DNA of 64,000 nucleotides from Haloglycomyces albus DSM 45210 (GCF_000527155.1 NZ_AZUQ01000001.1:3361889-3425888), one strand, 5' to 3'; positions 36,255-45,481 are shown, numbered from the stretch's first letter. Translations and numbers: made by a program. The notes: generated by a model from the sequence alone, not told the origin.

Positions 36255-37448
36255 ATGACAACGCGCATCATTATTCTGGGTGCCGGCTACGCGGGACTAC
36301 TGGCGGCAAACGGCCTGGCGGCACGATTGCGACCGGAGGCCGCGCAGATCCACCTCGTTGACGCGGAGGAAACGTTCTGCGAGCGCATCCGTATGCACCA
36401 ATTGGCGGCCGGTCAGGCCGTGAAGTCCGTACCTATCGATCGACTGGTTCCCAAAAAGCGGGTTCGATGCCATACCGCCTGGGTGTCGTCCGTCGACCCG
36501 GAGCAGAAGCAGGTGGTGGTACGGAAAGGAAATCGCACCGAGCATCTTGACTACGACATTCTGATTGTGGCGCTGGGGTCGGGGTCGGCGGGGTCGCTTG
36601 TGCCGGGCGTCGATGAATACGCCTACCACCTGTCCCATACCGCGGAGGCGAGTGCACTGGATCGACGTCTGCGTCAGCTCGGCTCGTCGGACCGTGTCAC
36701 CGTTGTCGGCGGAGGCATGACCGGAATTGAAATGGCGTCCGAACTTGCCGAGTCCTACCCGCGCCTTCCGGTGACTCTCATGTCTGCCGGTCAGGTGGGA
36801 CAGTGGTTGCCGGATCGGTCGCGGCGGTACATCGTACGCTCGCTGTCTGATCTGGGCGTCGTCGTACGGGAAGATACCGAGGTCAAGAAGGTCGACGCGA
36901 ACGGTCTGCACGTGTCCGACGCCGACTATGTGGATTCCGACGTCACGGTGTGGACGGGTGGTTTTCAACCCGCGTGCCTGACCGGTACCGAGGCGCTGGA
37001 GTCGAACGACTGTGGCCAAATCATCGTCGACGAGGGGATGCGTTCGGTCTCGCACTCCGATGTCTATGCCATCGGGGACATCGCTTCCGTCCCCGGTCCG
37101 AACGGGACGGCCATGCGTATGTCCTGTGCGGTTGGGGTTCTATCGGGTTGGCGTTCCGCTCAAGCGATCGCGGCACGACTCTCGGGGAGGCCGATGCGAA
37201 AGACGCCGTTGAAGTTTGTTGGGCAGAACATCAGTCTCGGGCGTAAGAACGGACTGGTTCAGTTCGTCACTCCTGACGACGAGCCGAAGAAAGCGCATTT
37301 GACGGGCCGAAAAGCGGCTTGGGTCAAAGAGTTCGTCAGTCGTGGGGCGATGTTGACTCCGCATTTGATTCGGAGATTCCAGCGGCGCAGACCTACGGAT
37401 TTGTCCGTGGGGTTAGCCGCTCACAACGGTGCGCGGTGGAATACTTGA
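36255..37448 (+). CDS. NDH-2-like FAD-dependent NAD(P) oxidoreductase
   Basis: 397 residues from ATG 36255 with GAGGAG upstream. The FAD-binding fold starts at once (IIILGAGYAGLLAANGLAARL), the NAD(P) fold is VTVVGGGMTGIEMASELAE (about 157-175), and the FAD-closing motif is VYAIGDIASVPGP. The order matches type II NADH dehydrogenases and related pyridine nucleotide-disulphide oxidoreductases; no redox-active CxxC is present. It is the probable target of the adjacent ECF41 sigma factor: TGTCAGG at 36193 resembles part of an ECF41 -35 element, but I do not see a clean -10. A decayed TnpB end starts about 50 bp after the stop. Confidence 0.88.
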   Translation: MTTRIIILGAGYAGLLAANGLAARLRPEAAQIHLVDAEETFCERIRMHQLAAGQAVKSVPIDRLVPKKRVRCHTAWVSSVDPEQKQVVVRKGNRTEHLDYDILIVALGSGSAGSLVPGVDEYAYHLSHTAEASALDRRLRQLGSSDRVTVVGGGMTGIEMASELAESYPRLPVTLMSAGQVGQWLPDRSRRYIVRSLSDLGVVVREDTEVKKVDANGLHVSDADYVDSDVTVWTGGFQPACLTGTEALESNDCGQIIVDEGMRSVSHSDVYAIGDIASVPGPNGTAMRMSCAVGVLSGWRSAQAIAARLSGRPMRKTPLKFVGQNISLGRKNGLVQFVTPDDEPKKAHLTGRKAAWVKEFVSRGAMLTPHLIRRFQRRRPTDLSVGLAAHNGARWNT

Positions 37449-37499
37449 GTCTGATGCAAGCCGGCCGCGCAATATCAGTAAACTGTATCCGGGCAACTG

Positions 37500-37659
37500 C
37501 GATAGCCAAGCAACCGCCTACGCCGCAGGGCTTGCGGTGTCAGCCTGTGGAGACCTCGCCGCCGGGCGGTCGACGAATCAGGAACCAGTGGCCCCGCGAG
37601 GGGACCATGCCAACCTTCGGGTTGGAATCCCCCGGATTTATCCGTGGGGAGGAGGTCAA
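37500..37659 (+). mobile_element. Decayed TnpB 3' end with right-end (omega-RNA-like) hairpin
   Basis: In one frame the DNA encodes TAYAAGLAVSACGDLAAGRS and then STNQEPVAPRGDH and GIPR, a sequence order typical of the extreme C-terminus of actinobacterial TnpB proteins. It runs straight into a hairpin (37629-37649, CCCCC-GGATTTATCC-GTGGGG) and ends in GGAGGTCAA (37651-37659). That is the right-end form of IS605/IS607-type elements, where the 3' part of the guide-carrying omega RNA lies. Everything upstream of this tail, including the RuvC core, is missing, as is any TnpA. It is therefore a remnant, not an active element. The call rests on remembered family patterns, not an alignment. Confidence 0.6.
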
Positions 37660-37705
37660 TCGGTACACGCCTTTGCGCAAGTATCGGGTCGGGGCCTAAA
37701 CGATT

Positions 37706-37735
37706 GGTCGTGGACCCGAATTCGGGTCCACGACC
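37706..37735. terminator. Perfect 30-bp palindrome, probable terminator
   Basis: GGTCGTGGACCCGAA is followed at once by its exact complement. It lies between the TnpB remnant and the MFS gene and could end transcription from the oxidoreductase gene; no U-tract follows. Confidence 0.45.
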
Positions 37736-38020
37736 CCGCTCTGGCTAGGCCGGGTGACACCTCGGTGCCGCCCTCCTCATCCGATTTTCCCACCTTCCTG
37801 CGATGGGAATCACGACTGGTTCTCAGATTTTTTCTTTCCGTATACAGGTCGGACCTTTAGGCTGGAACAGAGTCGTCATTTCTCGGGATCCGGATCGCAA
37901 TGACGCTACCCGTGATTTCAGTGAGGTCGTACGCCGTCTACCTTGACAACGCACGGTGACCTCATTGCCTTGAATCTTCTCTGTCCCAGCCCACCAGCAA
38001 ATACGGATGCGGAGCTCGGC

Positions 38021-39250
38021 ATGCGTCTTTCGCTCTTGTCCATGTCCATCGGTGCGTTCGCCATTGGAACCACCGAATTCATCGTCATGGGAATTCTCCC
38101 GGTCATCGCCGATTCCGAAGGCGTTTCGCTCGCGACCGCCGGTCTCTTGGTTTCGGCGTACGCCCTCGGCGTCGTCATCGGGGCTCCCCTGCTCACGGTG
38201 ACCACGACACGTATCCCCCGGAAAGCACTCCTCATCGTCCTGATGGTCGCGTTTGCCACCGCCAACCTGGTCACCGCACTCGCACCCGATTTCACCACTC
38301 TCCTGCTCTCCCGCCTGGTGGCGGGACTTCCCCACGGCGCCTTCTTCGGGGCCGCCGCCGTCGTGGGTGCCAACCTGGTGCCCTATGAGCGCCGTGCGCG
38401 GGCCATAGCGGTCATCATGTCAGGTTTGACCGTCTCCACCATCGCAGGTGTTCCCTTGGGCGCGGTGGTCGTCAACCATGTCGACTGGCGTTGGGTCTTC
38501 GTCGGCGTCGCGGTCCTCGCGCTCGTCTGCGCGCTGGCCGTCGCGATGACCGTGCCGAATATGAACGGACGTGTTCCCACCACGAAACCGTGGGACGAAA
38601 TCAAGGCTCTGGGTAATCGTCGTGTCATCTTGACCCTGGTCAACGGTGCCGTCGGTTTCGGAGCCATGTTCGCCTGCTACACCTACCTGTCCCCCATTCT
38701 GAGCGAAGTGACCGGGTTCGATTCGCTGGGCATAGCCGCGACGCTCGCGGTATTCGGCATCGGCATGACCGTGGGAAATCTGGTCGGCGGTACCATCGCC
38801 GATCAACGTCCCTTGACCGGATTGTATTGGGCTTTCGGCCTCGCTGCTCTGATCTTGACGTTCATGTACGCCACGGTCGCGCACCCGGTTATGGCGGTAA
38901 GCGCGGTTTTCGCTCTGGCTCTGTGCGTATCGACCATCAGCCCGATCCTGCAGCGTCTGCTGTTGGACGGAGCTCACGACGCCCCTTCCCTCGCGTCGGC
39001 CCTGCACCATTCGGCGTTCAATCTGGCCAACGCGAACGGTGCGTGGGTGGGCGGACTGGTGCTGAGCGCCGGATTCGGGCCAACGTCACCTCTCCTGGCC
39101 GGGGTGGGCTTGGCCCTCGCCGGTCTAGCGATCGCCGCCGTACTCGATCGAGCCCATCGGCTACCGTCCAATACGGTTCCCACAGGCCAACGCAGTCCAC
39201 GAGAGTCTGTGGAGGACGACCGTACGGACGGCGATCTCACGTCAGCGTGA
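38021..39250 (+). CDS. MFS drug/sugar efflux permease (AraJ/Cml type)
   Basis: 409 residues from ATG 38021, which has GGAG 6 nt upstream. An open frame from a TTG at 37943 adds a non-membrane stretch and is not preferred. Twelve membrane helices are evident. Helix 1 carries SIGAFAIGTTEFIVMGILP, a hallmark of the AraJ/chloramphenicol-resistance-like DHA1 group. GNLVGGTIADQRP lies in the second half. These proton-driven exporters remove sugars or drugs; the substrate cannot be told. Its last 9 nt overlap the end of the convergent PASTA kinase gene. Confidence 0.88.
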   Translation: MRLSLLSMSIGAFAIGTTEFIVMGILPVIADSEGVSLATAGLLVSAYALGVVIGAPLLTVTTTRIPRKALLIVLMVAFATANLVTALAPDFTTLLLSRLVAGLPHGAFFGAAAVVGANLVPYERRARAIAVIMSGLTVSTIAGVPLGAVVVNHVDWRWVFVGVAVLALVCALAVAMTVPNMNGRVPTTKPWDEIKALGNRRVILTLVNGAVGFGAMFACYTYLSPILSEVTGFDSLGIAATLAVFGIGMTVGNLVGGTIADQRPLTGLYWAFGLAALILTFMYATVAHPVMAVSAVFALALCVSTISPILQRLLLDGAHDAPSLASALHHSAFNLANANGAWVGGLVLSAGFGPTSPLLAGVGLALAGLAIAAVLDRAHRLPSNTVPTGQRSPRESVEDDRTDGDLTSA

Positions 39251-41005
39251 CCACAGCCAGATTTCGGTACCGCGCGGTCGCTCTTCACCGGCTTCGACGG
39301 ATTGTTTGAAGACGTATCCGCCGGTTACCAAGGTGACCTGTTTGACCTCGAACCCTTCGTCCCGCATGATCCGGGTGGCCTCGTCCATCGTCTTTCCCTC
39401 GACATCGGGAACCTCGACCGGTTCGGGGCCTTCACTGATGACCACATCGATCTCCGCGTCCTCGGAGACGCCCTGTCCGGCGGCGGGACTCGTGGAAATA
39501 ATGTGTCCTTCAGGGATGGTATCGCTGTACGATTCCTCTTCATCGCCCATTTCCAATCCCATGGACTCCAGCCGCTCTTCGGCTTCGTCTTCGCTCATGT
39601 TGACGAGGTCGGGTACCTGCAAAGGCGAGCGCCCGTCGGATAGATATACCGTCACGTCGCTACCGGACCGTATCTCCTCACCACGGCTCGGATCGGTACG
39701 GATGACCTTTCCTTCCGGCACCGTATCGGAATACTCGGAGTCGAACGTGGTATTGACACCGATCCTGTCCAACTCTTCCGCGGCCGCTTGCCGTGACTTT
39801 CCGCTGAGATCGGGAACGGTGAACCGTTCGGGGCCCAGCGACGGGGTCACGGTGATCGTACCGCCTTGCTTCACACGATCTCCCACGTCGGGCGATTGCG
39901 ACAAAAGTTCACCGGACGGGACGCTCTCCGAATACTGCCCGTCGCCGATCTCGACTTCGAAACCTTGCTCAGCGGCGTAATTCGCGACGGTGTCGACGTT
40001 CTGGTCCAACAGCGATGGGGCGGATACATAACGTCCGAAGCCGACCCACCATACCGCGACGATGGCCAACAGCGCGATCGCCGTCAGTGCCGCCAGCCGC
40101 GACCGGGCCTTCCATCGTTGCCGTTTCGACGGGGCGGCTCGAGCGGGGAGCGGATCGGTCGGCATCACCTGTGTGACGTTTCCCGTCGCGCGATTGATTT
40201 CTCGTGCGAACGCGTGAGCATCCGCCGGTCGTTCCGGGGGCGGAGCGACAACGGCGGCCAGCACGGCCTGCGCCAGATGTGCGGGAACGTCGGGGTTGAA
40301 TTCCCGTGGCGACGGAGCCTGTTCGGGCGACGTCCGCATGACTGATTCGAAGTCCGTGGCCGCGAAGGGAGTACGCCCGCACAGCATTTCGTACAACACG
40401 ACCGCTACCGAATACACGTCGCCGGCGGTGGTGACCTTACCGCCCCGCAGGACTTCCGGGGCCACATAGGCGGGTGTCGCCATGAGGGGACCGCTGTCGT
40501 CTCCCGATCGGGCGAGTCCGAAATCGACGATCTTGACCCGATCGGCCTGTGCGTTTTCCTTCAGCAGGATGTTTTCCGGTTTAATGTCGCGATGCACGAT
40601 TCCCTTGGAATGGGCCGCCTGCAGCCCTTCCAACACCTGCCGAATGATGGTCACGGCCTCACCCGGCGGTACGGGACCCCGGTTCAAGCGGTCACGCAGT
40701 GAACCGCCGTCCGCGTGTTCCATGACGATGTAAGGAGCATTGCCGAGTCTTCCCGAGTCAAAGACCGCTACCACGTTCGGATGTGACAGCGCGGCAATGG
40801 TTTTCGCCTCATGATCGAATGCGTCCAGACTGAAGGTACGCGCCGCGTCGGAGTCGGGTGAAATCAGTTTGACCGCAACGGTTCGATCCAATCGGGTGTC
40901 AACGGCCTCAAAAACGTCCGCCATGCCTCCGGACGCGATGAGTCGGCGTAGACGGTATCGGCCGTCCACGACCGTCCCGAGTTCGATCCCCGTCGTCGGT
41001 TCCAC
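39242..41005 (-). CDS. PASTA-domain Ser/Thr protein kinase (PknB family)
   Basis: 587 residues, starting at a GTG with GGAAGGAAA-like sequence upstream. The kinase domain covers about 15-270: IASGGMADVFEA, AVKLIS with the ATP Lys, HRDIKPENIL, VDFGLARS and YVAPEVL, all canonical and of the RD type. One membrane helix lies at about 305-325 (AALTAIALLAIVAVWWVG). The outside part consists of four PASTA repeats of about 65 residues, each with a VPDL- or VPDV-like opening. PASTA domains bind peptidoglycan fragments, so this is a cell-wall-sensing kinase. It is not in the usual rodA-pbpA-pknAB cluster, so it may be a paralog. Confidence 0.95.
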   Translation of the reverse strand: MEPTTGIELGTVVDGRYRLRRLIASGGMADVFEAVDTRLDRTVAVKLISPDSDAARTFSLDAFDHEAKTIAALSHPNVVAVFDSGRLGNAPYIVMEHADGGSLRDRLNRGPVPPGEAVTIIRQVLEGLQAAHSKGIVHRDIKPENILLKENAQADRVKIVDFGLARSGDDSGPLMATPAYVAPEVLRGGKVTTAGDVYSVAVVLYEMLCGRTPFAATDFESVMRTSPEQAPSPREFNPDVPAHLAQAVLAAVVAPPPERPADAHAFAREINRATGNVTQVMPTDPLPARAAPSKRQRWKARSRLAALTAIALLAIVAVWWVGFGRYVSAPSLLDQNVDTVANYAAEQGFEVEIGDGQYSESVPSGELLSQSPDVGDRVKQGGTITVTPSLGPERFTVPDLSGKSRQAAAEELDRIGVNTTFDSEYSDTVPEGKVIRTDPSRGEEIRSGSDVTVYLSDGRSPLQVPDLVNMSEDEAEERLESMGLEMGDEEESYSDTIPEGHIISTSPAAGQGVSEDAEIDVVISEGPEPVEVPDVEGKTMDEATRIMRDEGFEVKQVTLVTGGYVFKQSVEAGEERPRGTEIWLWSR

Positions 41006-41101
41006 AGATTTCCTTCCCTCTTAGGGTCGTTCACAGCAGGACGCTGCGTTTCCACCACTATTACAGTCTATTCGGTCCCTACGACCGACGGTTCGGCACT
41101 G

Positions 41102-43300
41102 TCATCGAGTAACCAGGTATTCGGCTCCGGGGAACAACGGCAAGGAAGTAGACACTACTCCCAGTTGACGAGTCGCTCGGGTGAGTGCGACGTACAGATC
41201 CCGCAGTCCCTGCGGGTCGGTCGCTATTCGGTCCGGTTCCACGACGATGACCGTGTCGTACTCCAGGCCCTTGGCTTGACGAGGGGTAACGGAGGTGAAT
41301 TCCTGGCAATGCAGTTCGTCGACGGAGATGACCGCTACCGACCCGAGGGATTGAGCCTCCGCATACAGTCCGCGCACGGCTTCCTCGATGTCGCCCTTGG
41401 CGATATGCAGCCAGGGATCGATGCCGGAGCGACGTACCGCTTCAGTACGAGCCGCCGTCGGATCTATTTCGGACAGCACCCGGTCGGCTACCTCGAGAAC
41501 CTCGGCAGGCGTCCGGTACGACACCGTCAGTCGGCAATGACGCCACGGCGAGTTGAGTTCTCCGAAGACCTCGTCCCAGTTGCCGGGAGCGGCCGGAGTA
41601 CCGGACTGCGCGAGATCCCCGGCGACGGTGAAGGACTTCGTCACACAACGACGGAGGAGGGCCCGCCACATCATGGGAGACAACTCCTGCGCTTCGTCTA
41701 CAATGACGTGACCGAAGATCCATTCCCGATCGGCGGCGGCCCGTTCCGCCACAGAGATGTAAAGGTCTTGGCCTTGCCGATTGCCGAGTTCGCCGGCGTC
41801 GATCAGATCGCGGGCGGACAGAATTTCCGAGTCTTCCTCATCTTCGAATTCAAACGACGCCGACCCGCTCGCAATCGAGAACACACCTTCGGCATAGTCC
41901 AAGGTGGGATCGAAACCGTCGTCCAATCGCCGCCGCTCTCGGCTGCCCAATTGCTCGGCGGCTTCATCGAGGAGAGCCACGTCGGCTTCACTCCAGCCTC
42001 CGCCCGGAACGCGATACAGCGACTCCTGCTGGCGGCGGGTCAAGGTGGCGGCCGCATTGGCCAACCTGGAGCGAGAGGCGAACAGGTCCTCAAGCAGATC
42101 GAAAGCGGACAGTTCCGGCCATAGGCGTGAAATCTCCGCCCGAATCGCAAAATCGCGTGCGATTTCCTCCGCCAGACGCGCCCGATCATTGAGGTCGAGG
42201 AAATTCTCCCCTCCCAGCGGGTCGGCACCGATGACTTCGGCGTACTGGTTGGCCAGATCCGCGATAACGCGTTTGTGAAAGACCTCGATGGAGTTATTGT
42301 GTCGATGACCGCTGTCGCGAGCCGCGTCCCGAGCCGCGGTCACCTTTTCAGGACGCAAATACAGTTCGACACCGTGATAATCGATCCTGATCGCTTCGTT
42401 CGGTACTTCCTCCCGATCGGCAATGGCCGCCGCGATGATCCCGGCCATGCGCCGCGAACCTTTCAATTGCGCGACTTCATCGGGTTCGGTGCGGTGTGGA
42501 CTCACCCCGGGAAAGATCTGTCCCGGGGTCCGCAGCAGGACGTCGTTTTCCGCCAAGCCGGGCAGAACCTCTGAAATATAATGCAGAAAGTCCGTACCCG
42601 GGCCGATGACCAGTACACCGCGCCGCGCCAACTGCCGACGGTGCTGATAAAGCAGATAAGCCGCCCGGTGCAGCGCAACCGCCGTCTTCCCGGTCCCCGG
42701 AGCTCCGTCTATAACCGTAATGCCTTCCAGTGGAGAGCGGATAATATCGTCCTGCTCCGTCTGGATCGTGGCCACGATGTCGCGCATGTATTCGCCGCGG
42801 GGATCATTGAGAGCGGCGATCAGAGCCGACTCGGCGGCTATGTTGTTATCGGATGCGGCGACTTCGCCGGTGAAGTCCTCATCCGTGATCCCGGTTATCC
42901 GTCGTTCGCGCACCTTCAGATGGCGACGTCGTTTCACCTCTCCAGGATTGGCGGCCGTCGCCAGATAGAACTCCCGGCCCGCCTCGGACCGCCAATCGAT
43001 CAACTGCTGATGGCCGGATGCGGATCTAATGCCAATTTTGCCGAGGTAATGCTGCTCGCGCGGAAAATCCAAACGCCCGAACACCAAACCGTCCTCCACG
43101 GAATTGAGAACCGCCAGGCGACGATTCCACATATGTGTTTCAATATCACGTTGCGACAATTCCTGGTCGGTTTCGACATGTTTCAACCGAGACGCGCGAA
43201 TACCCGAATCGGCTTCCGTACGCATGTGATCGAGGCGCTCGTAGAGTGCGTCGAGATTTGCCTGTTCCTCCCGCATGGCGGAAGCACGATCGCTGGACAT
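41102..43300 (-). CDS. helR: HelD/HelR-like superfamily 1 ATPase (RNA polymerase-associated)
   Basis: 732 residues from ATG 43300, preceded by AAAAGGAG; the open frame runs on to 43399 without family sequence. The N-terminus is a coiled coil (about 5-60) as in HelD, which inserts into the RNA polymerase secondary channel. Walker A is DGAPGTGKTAVALHRAAYLL. Motif II is VIVDEAQELSPMMW, SYRTPAEV is motif IV-like, and LYVALTRATRQL is motif VI. The family frees stalled RNA polymerase from DNA; the actinobacterial HelR branch also gives rifamycin tolerance. HelR versus HelD subtype is inferred from the lineage. An inverted repeat upstream is noted among the findings. Confidence 0.82.
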   Translation of the reverse strand: MSSDRASAMREEQANLDALYERLDHMRTEADSGIRASRLKHVETDQELSQRDIETHMWNRRLAVLNSVEDGLVFGRLDFPREQHYLGKIGIRSASGHQQLIDWRSEAGREFYLATAANPGEVKRRRHLKVRERRITGITDEDFTGEVAASDNNIAAESALIAALNDPRGEYMRDIVATIQTEQDDIIRSPLEGITVIDGAPGTGKTAVALHRAAYLLYQHRRQLARRGVLVIGPGTDFLHYISEVLPGLAENDVLLRTPGQIFPGVSPHRTEPDEVAQLKGSRRMAGIIAAAIADREEVPNEAIRIDYHGVELYLRPEKVTAARDAARDSGHRHNNSIEVFHKRVIADLANQYAEVIGADPLGGENFLDLNDRARLAEEIARDFAIRAEISRLWPELSAFDLLEDLFASRSRLANAAATLTRRQQESLYRVPGGGWSEADVALLDEAAEQLGSRERRRLDDGFDPTLDYAEGVFSIASGSASFEFEDEEDSEILSARDLIDAGELGNRQGQDLYISVAERAAADREWIFGHVIVDEAQELSPMMWRALLRRCVTKSFTVAGDLAQSGTPAAPGNWDEVFGELNSPWRHCRLTVSYRTPAEVLEVADRVLSEIDPTAARTEAVRRSGIDPWLHIAKGDIEEAVRGLYAEAQSLGSVAVISVDELHCQEFTSVTPRQAKGLEYDTVIVVEPDRIATDPQGLRDLYVALTRATRQLGVVSTSLPLFPGAEYLVTR

Positions 43301-43537
43301 GAATCTCCTTTTAATGGCAGCTGACCCGACTATCCATGTTAACGTCCAGCATGACGACCACCTGTCCCAGGATGTGAAACCTGGAGGCACGGTCACCATC
43401 TAGAGCAACCCCGAGCGCTAGCCTGGGGTGCGCTTTTGACGAAACCGTACGATTGCCCAAGTAATTCACGATCGTATTCAAGGATGCGACCGGTGGACCT
43501 ACCCAAGATTATTAGAGATATGTCCACGATATGGATA

Positions 43538-43634
43538 CGATAACGCATCGATAACGAATACTTGTGCCATAAAGGTGGCCCCAGTACGGTATTACTACTT
43601 GTGAGTGCCCTCACTGTATGTGACTGGAGTAATT
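43538..43634 (+). promoter_or_regulatory. Conserved leader of NSS transporter 1
   Basis: About 97 bp that closely match 61133-61231 (minus strand), upstream of the second NSS transporter. Shared parts: two CGATAAC repeats at the 5' end (43538-43555), TACTTGTGC, CCAGTAC, the hairpin GTGAG-TGCC-CTCAC (43601-43614), an alternative hairpin TCAC-5-GTGA that reuses the CTCAC strand, and TGACTGGAGTAATTC with the ribosome site. It may act as a DNA operator region, an RNA leader, or both. Confidence 0.65.
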
Positions 43635-43637
43635 CGA

Positions 43638-45263
43638 ATGACTAGAGAAAACTGGGGGACCCGCCTCGGATTCATCCTAGCCGCCGTCGGTTCGGCGGTC
43701 GGGCTTGGAAACATCTGGCGGTTCCCGGCCGTATCGTACGAAAACGGTGGCGGCGCGTTTCTGCTGCCCTACCTGATTGCCCTATTGACCGCCGGAATTC
43801 CATTGCTGATCATGGAATTCAGCATTGGACGCAAGTATCGGGCTTCCGCCCCGCTGGCGTGGCGCAAGCTCAACAAGAACACGGAGTTCATCGGCTGGTG
43901 GCAGGTAGCCATCGCCTCGGTCATCGCCGTGTACTACGCCGCGATCATCGGCTGGGCCGCTTGGTACACCTGGTACTCCTTTGACCAAACCTGGGGGTCA
44001 GAGCCCGACGCGTTCTTGTTCACCGACTTCTTGGGCGGCGGTGAAGGTCCGGTCACCGAAGTGGGACTATTTGATCACTTTGGCGACTTTGTCCCGGGCA
44101 TCGCTCTGGCGATGGGGGTTATCTGGCTAATCGTCGGAATCGTCATCGTCGCGGGTGTCCGTAAAGGTATCGAGCTGTCGAACCGCATCTTCATGCCCTT
44201 GCTGATCGCCATGTTCGGAGTTCTGGTCGTTCAGGCGCTGACACTCGACGGAGCAACCGACGGTCTGGACGCGTTCTTCACACCGGACTGGGAAGCCCTC
44301 AGCGGTTCCGGGGTATGGGTCGCCGCCTACGGACAGATCTTCTTCTCCCTGTCCATCGGTTTCGGTATCATGATCACCTACGCCTCATACCTGAGGAAGA
44401 AGGCCGATCTGACGACCTCGGCACTGACGGTCGGCTTCGCCAACTCGTCGTTCGAACTCCTGGCCGGTATCGGAGTGTTCTCCGTTCTCGGTTTCATGGC
44501 CGCTCAATCGGGTACCGGTATCGATCAACAGGTCACCGATGGTGTCGGCCTGGCCTTTGTGGCCTTCCCGAACATCATCAACACCCTGCCCGTCGCCGCC
44601 GGCCTGTTCGGCGTACTCTTCTTCCTCTCGCTCACGGTCGCCGGGCTATCCTCGTTGATCAGTATCGTTCAGGTGCCCGTGGCCGCGTTCAAGGACCGTT
44701 TCAACCTCAACCACAAGGCGACCGCCATCATCGTATGGCTGGTGCTGGCCGTGGTTTCCGTGGGATTCTTCCCCACGGTGAACGGTCTGCTCCTGCTGGA
44801 CGTCGCGGACGGCTACATCAACTCCTTCGGCATCGCCGGTGCCGGATTCATCTCCATCGTCTCGGTCGTCTGGTTCACCCGCAAGTGGAGAGACCTCATC
44901 GACGAGGCCAACCGGACCTCGGTATTCCAGGTCGTCAAGCGGCGCAAGGACCTCTGGTTCGGCGCTCTCGGGGTTCTCACCCCGCTGATCCTGGGTATCA
45001 CCTTGTACTCGGACGCTCGCGAGCGCTTCGATCCGAACGTGGTGGACAGCTCGGTTCTGAACTACGGAATTGCGGTGGCCGGTGGCGCCTTGGCATTCGG
45101 AATCATCATGAACCTGGTCCTGCGTGCCTACAAGACGCCAGGTGAGGACGACAGAGACCCAGAGGACGAACCGACCACCGATCCCAGCGACGACTCCTCT
45201 TCCACCGAAGTCGAGGAATCGCAGGACGATGACTCTGCGGAGCGAAAGGAGGCACAGCAATAA
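43638..45263 (+). CDS. NSS-family sodium-dependent amino acid transporter (MetP-like)
   Basis: 541 residues from ATG 43638 (GGAG 8 nt upstream). About 12 membrane helices with the neurotransmitter:sodium symporter opening (NWGTRLGFILAAVGSAVGLG, NIWRFPAVSYENGGGAFLLP). Unwound helix 1 residues for Na+ and amino-acid binding are in place. It takes up amino acids with Na+ across the cytoplasmic membrane. The next gene, overlapping by 1 nt (TAATG), encodes a 35-residue MetS-type peptide. In Corynebacterium MetP needs MetS to import methionine and alanine, so those substrates are likely. The C-terminal tail is acidic (about 505-541). Confidence 0.92.
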   Translation: MTRENWGTRLGFILAAVGSAVGLGNIWRFPAVSYENGGGAFLLPYLIALLTAGIPLLIMEFSIGRKYRASAPLAWRKLNKNTEFIGWWQVAIASVIAVYYAAIIGWAAWYTWYSFDQTWGSEPDAFLFTDFLGGGEGPVTEVGLFDHFGDFVPGIALAMGVIWLIVGIVIVAGVRKGIELSNRIFMPLLIAMFGVLVVQALTLDGATDGLDAFFTPDWEALSGSGVWVAAYGQIFFSLSIGFGIMITYASYLRKKADLTTSALTVGFANSSFELLAGIGVFSVLGFMAAQSGTGIDQQVTDGVGLAFVAFPNIINTLPVAAGLFGVLFFLSLTVAGLSSLISIVQVPVAAFKDRFNLNHKATAIIVWLVLAVVSVGFFPTVNGLLLLDVADGYINSFGIAGAGFISIVSVVWFTRKWRDLIDEANRTSVFQVVKRRKDLWFGALGVLTPLILGITLYSDARERFDPNVVDSSVLNYGIAVAGGALAFGIIMNLVLRAYKTPGEDDRDPEDEPTTDPSDDSSSTEVEESQDDDSAERKEAQQ

Positions 45264-45370
45264 TGAGTATCTCGGCAATCGTCATGATGATCGTGGCCAT
45301 GGTCGTCATTTTCGGCGGGCTGATCGTTTCAGCTACCACGCTCCTTACGCACCCGGAAAAGGACGATTAG
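45263..45370 (+). CDS. metS: MetS-like small NSS transporter subunit
   Basis: 35 residues: one membrane helix (SAIVMMIVAMVVIFGGLIVS) and a short tail ending in HPEKDD. Size, single helix and direct coupling to an NSS transporter (start overlapping the stop, TAATG) match MetS/NssS small subunits, which are required for methionine and alanine transport by MetP in Corynebacterium glutamicum. GGAGGC stands before its start within the transporter gene. It is short enough to be missed by automatic gene calling. Confidence 0.8.
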   Translation: MSISAIVMMIVAMVVIFGGLIVSATTLLTHPEKDD

Positions 45371-45434
45371 AAACCACAACTCGACTGCGTTTATTCGATG
45401 AGTATTCGAATCAACGCGACAATCAAACATTACG

Positions 45435-45481
45435 CGCGGTGGAAGGCGCGGGCCATCATACGGCCCGCGCCTTCCACCGCG
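45435..45481 (+). terminator. Strong hairpin terminator after metS
   Basis: Perfect 20-bp arms (45435-45454 and 45462-45481) with a 7-nt loop, about 65 nt after the metS stop. Confidence 0.7.
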
